A DNA stretch of 45,958 bases, taken from contig CAKZQC010000004.1 of assembly GCA_937139495.1 (NCBI GenBank), forward strand, positions 1 through 45,958, read 5' to 3'. This document shows positions 7,936 through 15,398 of this stretch, one piece after another; positions within the stretch are counted from its first letter, which is position 1; each line of letters begins with the position of its first letter. Under the pieces are notes generated by a model. The model made no database searches and was not told the DNA's origin. It worked only from the letters and a program-made list of their open reading frames with translations. This DNA comes from an uncultured Saprospiraceae bacterium (GTDB lineage: Bacteria; Bacteroidota; Bacteroidia; Chitinophagales; Saprospiraceae). Position numbers and translations under genes: made by a program.

Positions 7936-8449
7936 GTATTTGGTAATGGCATTGAGCCTTATTTTACTTTTGAACGTAGCTTGTAGCTCAGACAAAGGAG
8001 AGGCGGCAATAGCAGATCAAAAGGTAGAGAGTATTGAGCAGGCAGAACAAAGTGGTAATATCACTAATTCGTCTTTGATTAGTAATCCAATTACAGCTGA
8101 TGATGTAGTAAGCCCAGAGACGGCGGCTAAAATCGAGTTTGAAGAAGAAGTTTTTGACTTTGGTGATATTGAAGAAGGCGAAAGTGTAGAACACTTATTC
8201 AAATTCAAAAACACAGGAGAAAATCCTTTGGTAATTAGCAATGCAAAGGGTAGCTGCGGTTGTACGGTACCTGAATGGCCTCGTTCACCGATTGCTCCGG
8301 GAGGAAAAGGAGAAATCAAAGTTATCTTTAACTCTAAAGGTAAGACTGGTAGCCAAAATAAAACAGTAACTATTATGGCGAATACATTGCCTAACGAAAC
8401 ACTTATCCGAATCGTAGGAAAGGTAGCTAATACAGAAGAAGCCAAATAA
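7928..8449 (+). CDS. DUF1573 lipoprotein
   Basis: A 173-aa protein with a lipoprotein signal ending LLLNVAC, lipidated Cys19, followed by SSD. Residues about 70-165 are a DUF1573 domain, an immunoglobulin-like beta fold: EEVFDFGDIEEGESVEHLFKF, then NTGENPLVISNAKGSCGCTVPEWP and APGGKGEIKVIFNS. The Cys-Gly-Cys in the middle is a family hallmark. Lipoproteins of this type are very common in Bacteroidota, but their function is unknown. The ATG lies inside the end of the preceding reading frame (8-base overlap), which indicates translational coupling. A Ser/Asn/Thr-rich linker (about 30-65) separates the lipid anchor from the domain. Confidence 0.87.
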   Translation: MNKYLVMALSLILLLNVACSSDKGEAAIADQKVESIEQAEQSGNITNSSLISNPITADDVVSPETAAKIEFEEEVFDFGDIEEGESVEHLFKFKNTGENPLVISNAKGSCGCTVPEWPRSPIAPGGKGEIKVIFNSKGKTGSQNKTVTIMANTLPNETLIRIVGKVANTEEAK

Positions 8450-8472
8450 GACTTCTATAAGAACAAAAAAAT

Positions 8473-8506
8473 ATTGCTTGCTATTCTATTCGGAGTAGCA
8501 AGCAAT
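8473..8506. terminator. Inverted repeat after the nusB operon, probable terminator
   Basis: ATTGCTTGCT (8473-8482) pairs with AGCAAGCAAT (8497-8506). The downstream T-tract on the plus strand is weak. A stronger run of A precedes it (8465-8471), which would act as a T-tract on the minus strand. Confidence 0.45.
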
Positions 8507-8563
8507 TGCATTTAATATTATGAAACTTCGTAATATTGAATCACTTCAAAAATAAACAACTAG

Positions 8564-9571
8564 ATGGCAGATAATACCAATTTCATAGATTACGTTAAAG
8601 TTTGTTGCCGTTCGGGAGCAGGAGGAGCAGGTTCTTCTCACTTTTATAGAGATAAACTAACCAGCAAAGGTGGTCCTGATGGTGGTGATGGCGGTAGAGG
8701 TGGTCATATTATCGTACAAGGTAATGACCAACTCTGGACATTGCTACACCTCAAGTACAAGAAACACGCAATCGCTTCTAGGGGCGAAAACGGTGGTGGA
8801 AGTGGTTCTACGGGTGCAGAGGGAGATGATATAATCTTGCAAGTTCCTTTGGGTACTATCATACGAGATGCCGAAACAGGCGAGCTAGATGTAGAAATTA
8901 CAGAACACGGACAAACTAAAATTATTGTACCAGGTGGACGAGCGGGTAAAGGAAATATACACTTTAAGTCATCGACTAACCAGTCGCCCATGAAAACAAT
9001 TCCTCCAGGGGAAGGGTTGGTAGAATGGAAAATACTAGAACTTAAAGTATTGGCAGATGTTGGATTGGTTGGCTTTCCCAATGCTGGAAAATCTACCTTG
9101 TTGTCCGTATTGACGGCTGCCAAGCCCAAGATTGCCAATTATCCATTTACGACTTTAGTCCCGAATTTGGGGATTGTGGGGTATCGAGATGGTCGTTCTT
9201 TTGCTATGGCAGATATTCCGGGGATTATCAAAGATGCACACAAAGGCAAAGGACTTGGTCATCGCTTTTTGAGGCACATCGAACGTAACGCTACGTTATT
9301 GTTTATGATTCCTGCCGATGCCGACGATATCAAAAAAGAGTATGAGGTATTGCTCAATGAATTGAAATACTATAATGCAGAGCTGTTAGACAAACCACGT
9401 ATTTTGGCAATCACCAAATCGGATTTGTTGGACGAAGAACTCAAAGAGTTATTGCAAGAAAACTTGCCTAAAGATATACCGCTTTGTTTTATTTCTTCTG
9501 TGGCACAACAAGGATTGACAGAGCTAAAAGATATGCTCTGGACTTCTATCAATAGCCAAGAAGAGGAATAG
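8564..9571 (+). CDS. obgE: Obg-family GTPase
   Basis: A 335-aa ribosome-associated GTPase of large-subunit maturation. The N-terminal Obg fold (about 1-160) is glycine-rich, with [28 protein letters not shown] and PGGRAGKGN. The G domain follows: G1 GFPNAGKS (170-177), G2 threonines near 197 (YPFTTLVP), G3 DIPG (217-220), G4 TKSD (284-287, in place of NKxD) and G5-like SSVAQQGL near 310. The protein ends shortly after the G domain and lacks the extra C-terminal domain of some homologues, which is normal in Bacteroidota. It is preceded by 114 non-coding bases holding the terminator of the nusB operon. A strong bidirectional terminator follows. Confidence 0.95.
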   Translation: MADNTNFIDYVKVCCRSGAGGAGSSHFYRDKLTSKGGPDGGDGGRGGHIIVQGNDQLWTLLHLKYKKHAIASRGENGGGSGSTGAEGDDIILQVPLGTIIRDAETGELDVEITEHGQTKIIVPGGRAGKGNIHFKSSTNQSPMKTIPPGEGLVEWKILELKVLADVGLVGFPNAGKSTLLSVLTAAKPKIANYPFTTLVPNLGIVGYRDGRSFAMADIPGIIKDAHKGKGLGHRFLRHIERNATLLFMIPADADDIKKEYEVLLNELKYYNAELLDKPRILAITKSDLLDEELKELLQENLPKDIPLCFISSVAQQGLTELKDMLWTSINSQEEE

Positions 9572-9604
9572 CAAAAAGCAAGTTTTGGATACTGACGATA
9601 GATG

Positions 9605-9643
9605 AAAATAGCCCAATAACAGGAATTGTTATTGGGCTATTTT
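9605..9643. terminator. Bidirectional terminator between obgE and the 9660 gene
   Basis: Perfect 16-bp stem (9605-9620 with 9628-9643) around a 7-base loop, with GC core AGCCCAATAAC. It is flanked by AAAA on the left and TTTT on the right, so it can end transcription from both converging genes. Confidence 0.85.
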
Positions 9644-9659
9644 ATAGTATAGGAACTAC

Positions 9660-10310
9660 CTATTCTTGGCAGGTTTCCGTTGCACTTACTTTCAGTACTT
9701 CAGTTACTTGTAGTACTTCATCTGTATTCGCATCTTCATTATCGGAGAGGCTCAAATAGCCTTTAAATTGTACAAAAGCGGTTTCTTCAGCTAGAGTTAG
9801 CTGTTCATATTGTTTTTTTAATTGCAACGCATTGCCTTCCATCATTATGGAGGCGGTGAAATCATTTGCACAGTTAACGAAAAGATTAGCGTACTCTCTG
9901 TAAATAAAAAATCCTGTGTACACTTGTATTTCGTTACAGTCTTGATAAATCAATTCTTTTCCTTTCTGCACTAAACAATAGTCCCCTTTTGACCAAAAAG
10001 TATAGCCTTCTCCTTCATATTTCATACCATTAGCAGAAGGAACAGCAGTTGCTTCAAAAGTAGTGGTAGTTTGTGTTCCAGTAGCGGGAACGGTAACGGT
10101 TGCTTTTTTGAAATTTTCGGTCAACTGGACGGTTACGATTTTGCTTTGCTCGCAACCGTATTGTATGGTCGTGTCTGTATGTACCGTTTCTTCAGTTGGA
10201 AGTGTTTGGTTTGTTGGGAAGGTTTCTTTTGTTGGATTGGGTTGGTCAGTTTGAGGTTGCTGACAAGCAACTAACAAAAATAAACTACAAAAGAGTACCA
10301 AGTGTTTCAT
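9660..10310 (-). CDS. Lipoprotein of unknown function
   Basis: A 216-aa protein from ATG 10310. This start gives a clean lipoprotein signal MKHLVLFCSLFLLVAC with Cys16. A longer frame from 10424 would overlap the upstream gene by 113 bases and hide the signal, so it was rejected. A Thr/Pro/Gln-rich linker (TKETFPTNQTLPTEETVHTD, about residues 24-45) joins the anchor to a domain of about 165 residues with several Cys (YGCEQ, QDCNE, NCAND, ETCQE). No known family is recognised. The ATG is one base from the stop codon of the upstream gene (10312), so the two are translationally coupled and may act together. It ends at the bidirectional terminator. Confidence 0.7.
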   Translation of the reverse strand: MKHLVLFCSLFLLVACQQPQTDQPNPTKETFPTNQTLPTEETVHTDTTIQYGCEQSKIVTVQLTENFKKATVTVPATGTQTTTTFEATAVPSANGMKYEGEGYTFWSKGDYCLVQKGKELIYQDCNEIQVYTGFFIYREYANLFVNCANDFTASIMMEGNALQLKKQYEQLTLAEETAFVQFKGYLSLSDNEDANTDEVLQVTEVLKVSATETCQE

Positions 10311-10311
10311 C

Positions 10312-11850
10312 TTAATTATTAGTTTGTATTTCGTAGCGAAAGCGGAGCAAATGCAAAAAATTGTCAACATCTTTTTGAGAACTGCCCCAATGGTTAGTAT
10401 TGGTGTAATGCTCCCAATCTTCAATTATTTTAGGGAAAATACTAGGGTGAGCCGCCAATGCAGCACGTTTTAGAATAGCTTTTATATTCCACAAAAAGTT
10501 CTGTTTGCCTAGCAATAGTACTTTTTGTAGTCGCTGCAAGATAAGCCTACTTACGTCCATCGACCAAGCGTAGTTTTCTTGGAGTAGCAATTCAGTGAGG
10601 GGTGTTTCTTGTTGTAAAAAATGTACTTGGTCTGCTTCCAAATAAATCTGGACGACGGTATCAAAAACGGAAGGCGAAAGCTGTGTATAAAAGTGCGGTA
10701 GCAATAAGTTTTGCCATGCTTGCTGCTCGTGCCAAGTTTGGCTATGATAGCGATGCAACTCAATCAACCATGTTTCATTATTGTAATAATAGGCAGCTTG
10801 CGACCAACCCCACAAAAACAAATCACGCCATTCTTCATCGTCAATCAACTGCAACCAATCGCTAGGCGAGCAGCCGTAATTTTCGGTCCACCAATGGGGT
10901 GGGATTTTTGATAGCACTTGTGCTAAAATATTAAGTTGTTTTCCTTTTCCTGCTAGTACTTTTGTGTTGGGGTTGATGCCGTCGAGCTGCATGGTGTCGG
11001 TGGCTTGTTGTGGCAACTCAATTGTCAATTTTCTTTTGCCTTTTTCTAATTTTATCCATTGGCTGGCGAGTTGCTGCATGCGTAGGGCGAGCGAACTGGT
11101 CGGTATTTGAGCGAGCAATTTGCTGGCTGCAGCACGGACACTTTTTCGTTTATCTTGTTGAGCCAGCTCCAAAAAAGGCAAATCTTGTTCAGACAATTGG
11201 ATTTCCAAACTAAGGAGAAAGCTTGTTTTGTTGGCAGCGTCTTCTTTGTCCCAAACTCCTTGGAGGAGCTGCAAGGCAGCGGCGGAATCTATTTGGCGCA
11301 AGCTAGAAAAATAGGCTAAACGTTCTTTTTTATTGCCATAATCAAAAATATCTTGTTGTTGCAAATCAATTGGCAAAGCATATTTCCAGTCGTCGTTTTG
11401 AGTCGCCAACCAGTTTCCTCGTTCGCCCAAACAAGGCAGTACGAAGGTATATAGATAGGGTTTGTTTTTGCAATAATCCAATACTAATGGCAATAGAGAT
11501 GGGGCAATGTATTGCTTGCGGGCAGTTATTTTGTAGAGTAGTTCTTGTAGAATACTCGGATAACTTTGGTGCAGAATATGCAAAAGCTGCTGCGTGCTTT
11601 TTTTATTGATGATAGAGGTGTTTGCCGCAGTAATAGTTGCGGTACTAGCTACGGGCGTTACTTTTTGGGCAAACTTGTGGAGCAGAGCATAGCTACCAAT
11701 CGTTTTGAGTAGTAGTTGTTCGGTTGTGTCGTAAGGCGGTAAGGGCAACTGAAATTCTTGCCACTGAGCAGCAATGACGGGTTGTATTTGACTAGGTGAA
11801 AATTGACCTGTAAGAGTTGCCTTAATGAGTTTGTCCCAATGATTTGCCAT
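10312..11850 (-). CDS. Probable DUF5691-family protein (helical repeat)
   Basis: A 512-aa cytoplasmic-looking protein without signal peptide or membrane segments. It is rich in Leu, Gln and Trp, with a helical-repeat (HEAT/ARM-like) pattern, for example QQDKRKSVRAAASKLLAQIP near residues 230-250. The N-terminus (NHWDKLIKATLTGQF) and the general layout resemble DUF5691 proteins. In other bacteria these are often encoded near SWIM zinc-finger, MoxR AAA ATPase and VWA-domain genes. None of those partners is visible in this window, and the family call is from memory of the pattern only. The gene is coupled to the downstream lipoprotein by a one-base gap. The next gene upstream ends about 46 bases away. 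Confidence 0.6.
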   Translation of the reverse strand: MANHWDKLIKATLTGQFSPSQIQPVIAAQWQEFQLPLPPYDTTEQLLLKTIGSYALLHKFAQKVTPVASTATITAANTSIINKKSTQQLLHILHQSYPSILQELLYKITARKQYIAPSLLPLVLDYCKNKPYLYTFVLPCLGERGNWLATQNDDWKYALPIDLQQQDIFDYGNKKERLAYFSSLRQIDSAAALQLLQGVWDKEDAANKTSFLLSLEIQLSEQDLPFLELAQQDKRKSVRAAASKLLAQIPTSSLALRMQQLASQWIKLEKGKRKLTIELPQQATDTMQLDGINPNTKVLAGKGKQLNILAQVLSKIPPHWWTENYGCSPSDWLQLIDDEEWRDLFLWGWSQAAYYYNNETWLIELHRYHSQTWHEQQAWQNLLLPHFYTQLSPSVFDTVVQIYLEADQVHFLQQETPLTELLLQENYAWSMDVSRLILQRLQKVLLLGKQNFLWNIKAILKRAALAAHPSIFPKIIEDWEHYTNTNHWGSSQKDVDNFLHLLRFRYEIQTNN

Positions 11851-11896
11851 GCAGTAGGGAAGTGTTTTTTTTGATTGAAATCTAAAAATAATAAGT

Positions 11897-12745
11897 CTAG
11901 TACTCTACACTAATAAGTGGCTCTCTACGAATATTTAAGCGTTTGAGAGTTTCTTCAGATAGTCCACCGACTTCTAGCATATTATCTCGCTGAAACTGAT
12001 ACAGTGCTTCCTTGGTCGCTACATCAAAATTGCCCGTTACTTTTATTTGGTAGTCTTGTTTGCGGAGGGCGGTTTGTATTTCCTTGATGTCGGGGTCATT
12101 GAATTGCCCAAATGGGCAAACAACTTCTTCCCAAGCAGCCCATTGACCTTTGTTGATTTTGACCATTTTTTCGCCATTTGCCAATTCTTCTTTACGAGTA
12201 CTATTGAAACGAATGAGGCGAGTTCTTTGTACTAAAACTTGACGCTCCACAACAGTGGTAACAGCTGGGATAATAAAATCAGTGGTACTGGTATCCAATA
12301 TGTTCTTGAAAGGAAAAAACTTACGGTTAATAATTCGATAATCAGGCGTAGTTTTGAGTAAGCAAAGCGAGAGGGCAGGCGTGGCTTCGTCGGCTCTACA
12401 CATAGCGTGTACTTTGGCAGTTTTCCAAGCCAAGCTAGGCTCTTTGATCACTAATATTTCCGTTTGTATAAAATAGTTGGACGTGTCCAAGTTGCCATTG
12501 AGGGCAGGAGTAATGACAATGGTATCATATACGGTCTTATAAATAGGGGGAACTACTTTTAGATAAAAATCTTCGGCTTCCGTAAATGTTTTTTGGTCAT
12601 TTTTTTTTGCTTTGTAGAGGGCATACGTTTTACCTGCTTCTACGGCAGAGAGCATCTGATCCAAGTTATTTTGGGCGGTCAAGGGGGTACTGCTCATTAA
12701 TCCTAGTAGGGCTAAAATGACTAAAGTGGTAAATGTTTGTTTCAT
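11897..12745 (-). CDS. Exported peptidoglycan-binding-domain protein
   Basis: A 282-aa protein with a signal peptide of about 24 residues (MKQTFTTLVILALLGLMSSTPLTAQ). The C-terminal ~60 residues fit a PG_binding_1 domain (DPDIKEIQTALRKQDYQIKVTGNFDVATKEALYQFQ, about 217-255). This is a three-helix fold usually attached to cell-wall enzymes. The central part (about 30-210) is not recognised and has no obvious catalytic motif, although YKTVYDTIVITPA and VERQVLVQRTRL are strand-like. It probably sits in the periplasm on the murein or outer membrane. It is the first gene of a possible three-gene minus-strand cluster (11897, 10312, 9660). A -7 box TATATTTG lies far upstream (12972-12979). Confidence 0.7.
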   Translation of the reverse strand: MKQTFTTLVILALLGLMSSTPLTAQNNLDQMLSAVEAGKTYALYKAKKNDQKTFTEAEDFYLKVVPPIYKTVYDTIVITPALNGNLDTSNYFIQTEILVIKEPSLAWKTAKVHAMCRADEATPALSLCLLKTTPDYRIINRKFFPFKNILDTSTTDFIIPAVTTVVERQVLVQRTRLIRFNSTRKEELANGEKMVKINKGQWAAWEEVVCPFGQFNDPDIKEIQTALRKQDYQIKVTGNFDVATKEALYQFQRDNMLEVGGLSEETLKRLNIRREPLISVEY

Positions 12746-13145
12746 ACAAGAGCAGTTGTGTGAGTAGTGACAATAAAATAATCAAATTACAAGATGACTG
12801 TAATTGAATGGTGGCAGCTATTTGTCCCATAAATTTAACCAAAAAATCAGAACTTTAGTCTATTGTTAAATGAATATTATAATAATAGTTTGTTAATTGG
12901 AATTTACACACGGTTGTTTGAATCGAACAGGTTGAAAGTGTAGGCTACTAATGTCTTAATAATGAGGCGACCAAATATAATTTAGCCAAATGACTCTTAG
13001 TCTTGTTTCAAATAAAGCTACGAGCGGTGTCAGTGATGTTTTTTATTGTATATTGTAATTACTTAATGTCGTCCAATAGTCAGTTTTGTGATTCGGAAAG
13101 AGACAGTTCTAATAAAAACATTTTCAATAACTTTTATTCTTCCCC
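12746..13145. other. 400-base divergent intergenic region
   Basis: No gene longer than about 20 codons is credible here. It separates the minus-strand peptidoglycan-binding gene from the plus-strand beta-lactamase-like gene and must hold both promoters. The only exact -7 match seen is TATATTTG on the minus strand (12972-12979), about 227 bases before ATG 12745, without a well-placed -33 box. No strong hairpin or repeat was found. Confidence 0.5.
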
Positions 13146-13955
13146 ATGATTAAATATAGTATTCTTTGTCTGTTTTTTAGCCTCAGCTTAACCAATTGTA
13201 GTAGTGATTTAGAAAAAGAAATTGATGGGAAACCTATCTATGATGCTTATCAAGTAGAGGGCGGGTTTTTGTTGCGGTCGTTGTCCGACAACAAAGTATA
13301 TGTCTATAATCCAGACTATTGCCAAAAGGAATTTTTGCCTGCTTCTACCTTCAAGATTGTCAGTAGTATTATTGCCCTCGAAAACGGTATTGCCAACGAC
13401 AAAAATTACGCAATGCCTTGGGATAGCACTAATCGTGCATTGCCTATTTGGAATCAAGATCATACCCTGGAATCGGCTTTTGCGTCCTCTTGTGTTCCTT
13501 GTTTTCAGAAGATGGTTGGCGAGATAGGACTGAACAAAATGCAGGAAGGCGTACAGCAATTGAATTATGGGAAAATGGATATACAAGCCAATAATTTAAC
13601 TACTTTTTGGCTGACAGGACGATCGACTATTACACCTTATGAACAGCTTGATTTTTTGACGAAACTGTATAGACAAAGTTATCCGCTCAAACCTTCGACC
13701 TATCACCATCTACAACAAATGATGGTACTGGCGACCAGTCCAGAAGGTGTTGTTATGAAAGGAAAATCTGGTTTTGCGATAGAAAATGGTATCAAAATAG
13801 GCTGGCTAGTTGGTTTTATAGAGCGTCCCGATGGAGAAAATTTTGTATTTGTCAATCAAATTACTAGCCCAGTTGGCAAGCTTTCTGATGAGAAATTCTT
13901 GCAAGCTCGCAAAAAAATAGTAGGCGATATATTGGCACAGATGAAGGTGATTTAA
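13146..13955 (+). CDS. Class D beta-lactamase-like (OXA-type) lipoprotein
   Basis: A 269-aa serine beta-lactamase/penicillin-binding-fold protein. Its lipoprotein signal ends SLSLTNC, with Cys18. Class D motifs are in order: S67-T-F-K70 (nucleophile and carbamylated Lys), S115-C-V117, Y141-G-K143 where class D enzymes usually have YGN, K207-S-G209 (KTG box) and W220-L-V-G223 (usually WWVG/WYVG). Length is normal for OXA enzymes. The family hydrolyses beta-lactams in the periplasm; membrane anchoring through a lipid is unusual compared with clinical OXA enzymes. The Asn-to-Lys change in YGN means activity cannot be assumed. No BlaI/BlaR-type regulator is adjacent. alkB starts 34 bases downstream and may be co-transcribed. 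Confidence 0.85.
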   Translation: MIKYSILCLFFSLSLTNCSSDLEKEIDGKPIYDAYQVEGGFLLRSLSDNKVYVYNPDYCQKEFLPASTFKIVSSIIALENGIANDKNYAMPWDSTNRALPIWNQDHTLESAFASSCVPCFQKMVGEIGLNKMQEGVQQLNYGKMDIQANNLTTFWLTGRSTITPYEQLDFLTKLYRQSYPLKPSTYHHLQQMMVLATSPEGVVMKGKSGFAIENGIKIGWLVGFIERPDGENFVFVNQITSPVGKLSDEKFLQARKKIVGDILAQMKVI

Positions 13956-13989
13956 GCAGCTTTTTTGAACCCCCTAAAATAGGAAAATT

Positions 13990-15048
13990 ATGTGGAGAGA
14001 TTTAAAATATCTATTGGCGTATATTATTCCATTCGCAGCAGCGCAAGCCTTGTACAGCAGAGGGCTTTGGTCTTTCAATGGGATTACGGTCGCTTTTGTT
14101 ATGGTGCCCTTGATTGAATCATTCATGAAAGGAAGTACCCAAAACTTGACAGAATCAGAAGAGGAAAATCAGCAGAGCAAAGTACTATTTGATATATTGC
14201 TTTATTTGAATGTGCCGATGTTGTTGAGCTTATTGATTTGGTATTTTTACACGATTACTTATATTCCCATACAATTATATGAGCGCGTTGGCTTGACCCT
14301 AACGATGGGTGTTTATGTGGGAGGTGTTGGTATCAATGTAGCCCACGAATTGGGGCATCGGGACGATTGGTTGCCTCAGCAGTTGGCACGACTATTATTA
14401 TTGCCCAATTTGTATTTGCACTTTCTGATAGAGCATAACCATGGACATCATGTGCATATTGCCACGCCCGAAGACCCTGCCTCTTCTCGCTATGGTGAAA
14501 CACTCTATGCTTTTTATGTTCGGTCGGTCGTTAATAGCTATCGTTCTGCTTGGCAGATTGAAACGAAACGTCTGAAGCGTGCAGGGCTTAGTTTTTGGAG
14601 TTTGCACAATCAAATGCTATGTTACCAATTTGCACAAGTCGCTTGGGTGGTCGGTTTGGGGCTGGTATTCGGCGGGCAAATTATTCCTTACGTGCTAATC
14701 GTAGCAGTAGTTGGTTTTTTGATACTCGAAACTGTCAACTATATCGAACATTATGGGCTACAACGTCGCCAATTGCCTTCAGGAAGATATGAACCTGTAC
14801 AGCCTTGGCACTCTTGGAACTGCAATCACGACTTGGGTCGAATACTACTCTATGAGTTGACTCGCCACTCGGATCATCATTACAAAGCTAATCGAAAATA
14901 TCAAGTATTGCGTCACTTCGACAAAGCTCCTCAGTTGCCTTGGGGATATTCTGGTGCCATGCTAATTTCGTTGGTGCCGCCCCTGTGGTTCAAGTTGATG
15001 AATCCTAAAGTCGCTTATTATAAACAGCAAATTCCTGAATTGGTGTAA
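13990..15048 (+). CDS. alkB: AlkB-type alkane 1-monooxygenase
   Basis: A 352-aa integral-membrane non-haem di-iron hydroxylase. The full set of histidine boxes is present: H119-E-L-G-H123, E148-H-N-H-G-H-H154, N250-Y-I-E-H254-Y-G and L290-T-R-H293-S-D-H296-H297. This arrangement is diagnostic for AlkB/AlkM-type alkane hydroxylases rather than general fatty-acid desaturases. Several hydrophobic segments (about 7-45, 68-92, 100-118, 212-247, 305-320) fit the six-helix topology. It would hydroxylate the terminal carbon of medium- or long-chain alkanes using electrons from rubredoxin. No rubredoxin is fused and no rubredoxin or reductase gene is seen nearby, so the electron donors must be elsewhere. 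The upstream gene is the unrelated class D beta-lactamase homologue. Confidence 0.9.
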   Translation: MWRDLKYLLAYIIPFAAAQALYSRGLWSFNGITVAFVMVPLIESFMKGSTQNLTESEEENQQSKVLFDILLYLNVPMLLSLLIWYFYTITYIPIQLYERVGLTLTMGVYVGGVGINVAHELGHRDDWLPQQLARLLLLPNLYLHFLIEHNHGHHVHIATPEDPASSRYGETLYAFYVRSVVNSYRSAWQIETKRLKRAGLSFWSLHNQMLCYQFAQVAWVVGLGLVFGGQIIPYVLIVAVVGFLILETVNYIEHYGLQRRQLPSGRYEPVQPWHSWNCNHDLGRILLYELTRHSDHHYKANRKYQVLRHFDKAPQLPWGYSGAMLISLVPPLWFKLMNPKVAYYKQQIPELV

Positions 15049-15060
15049 TCTTAGATATTG

Positions 15061-15221
15061 AAGTTGTTTTAAAAGTCCTCGATAATTCCTTGACAAGTCA
15101 TTGAAAACCAAATACTTCTGCTCTTTTTAAAATGATAGCTATGGCTATCAAATCAAAAAGCAGCATCGTCTTGATTTCCAAGCACTTATCAATCATTTCA
15201 TCAGGACTTTTAAAACAACTT
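15061..15221. repeat. 161-bp element bounded by 19-bp perfect inverted repeats
   Basis: AAGTTGTTTTAAAAGTCCT at 15061-15079 and its exact complement at 15203-15221. Inside is a smaller hairpin GATAGC/GCTATC (15134-15139, 15144-15149). No open frame lies between. It starts 12 bases after the alkB stop. It could be a miniature inverted-repeat element or a long-range stem ending the alkB transcript. No obvious target duplication was found. Confidence 0.6.
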
Positions 15222-15396
15222 GATTGAACAACTTCATTGCTACAGCAATAATAAAATAAACAACAGACCCACCAAAAAAAGAAAATACTACATCTATCTA
15301 GATAACAAACTTAATCAGTTGGTCTGTCTATGTGGTGTAGATAGATTAAATGGTGTGACCAAAGTAGCGTGGTGGCTGCTTTGGTCTTTTTTTTTT
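15222..15396 (+). ncRNA. Possible small structured RNA ending in a strong terminator
   Basis: No credible open frame. Several complementary pairs occur in order: ACAGACC (15263-15269) with GGTCTGT (15321-15327), ATCTATCTA (15292-15300) with TAGATAGAT (15338-15346), then the terminator at 15357-15396. No exact -7 promoter box was found, so this may instead be the 3' end of the alkB message. Confidence 0.3.
15357..15396 (+). terminator. Strong rho-independent terminator (plus strand)
   Basis: GACCAAAG (15357-15364) pairs with CTTTGGTC (15379-15386), extended by four more pairs including one G-T, then ten T (15387-15396). It lies between the end of the alkB region and the converging ABC transporter gene, whose stop codon is 3 bases away. 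Confidence 0.85.
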
Positions 15397-15398
15397 GT

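Noticed and set aside
9660..10424. Longer reading frame for the 9660 lipoprotein (254 aa)
   Set aside because: The extra 38 residues overlap the upstream gene and bury a perfect lipoprotein signal; ATG 10310 is better.
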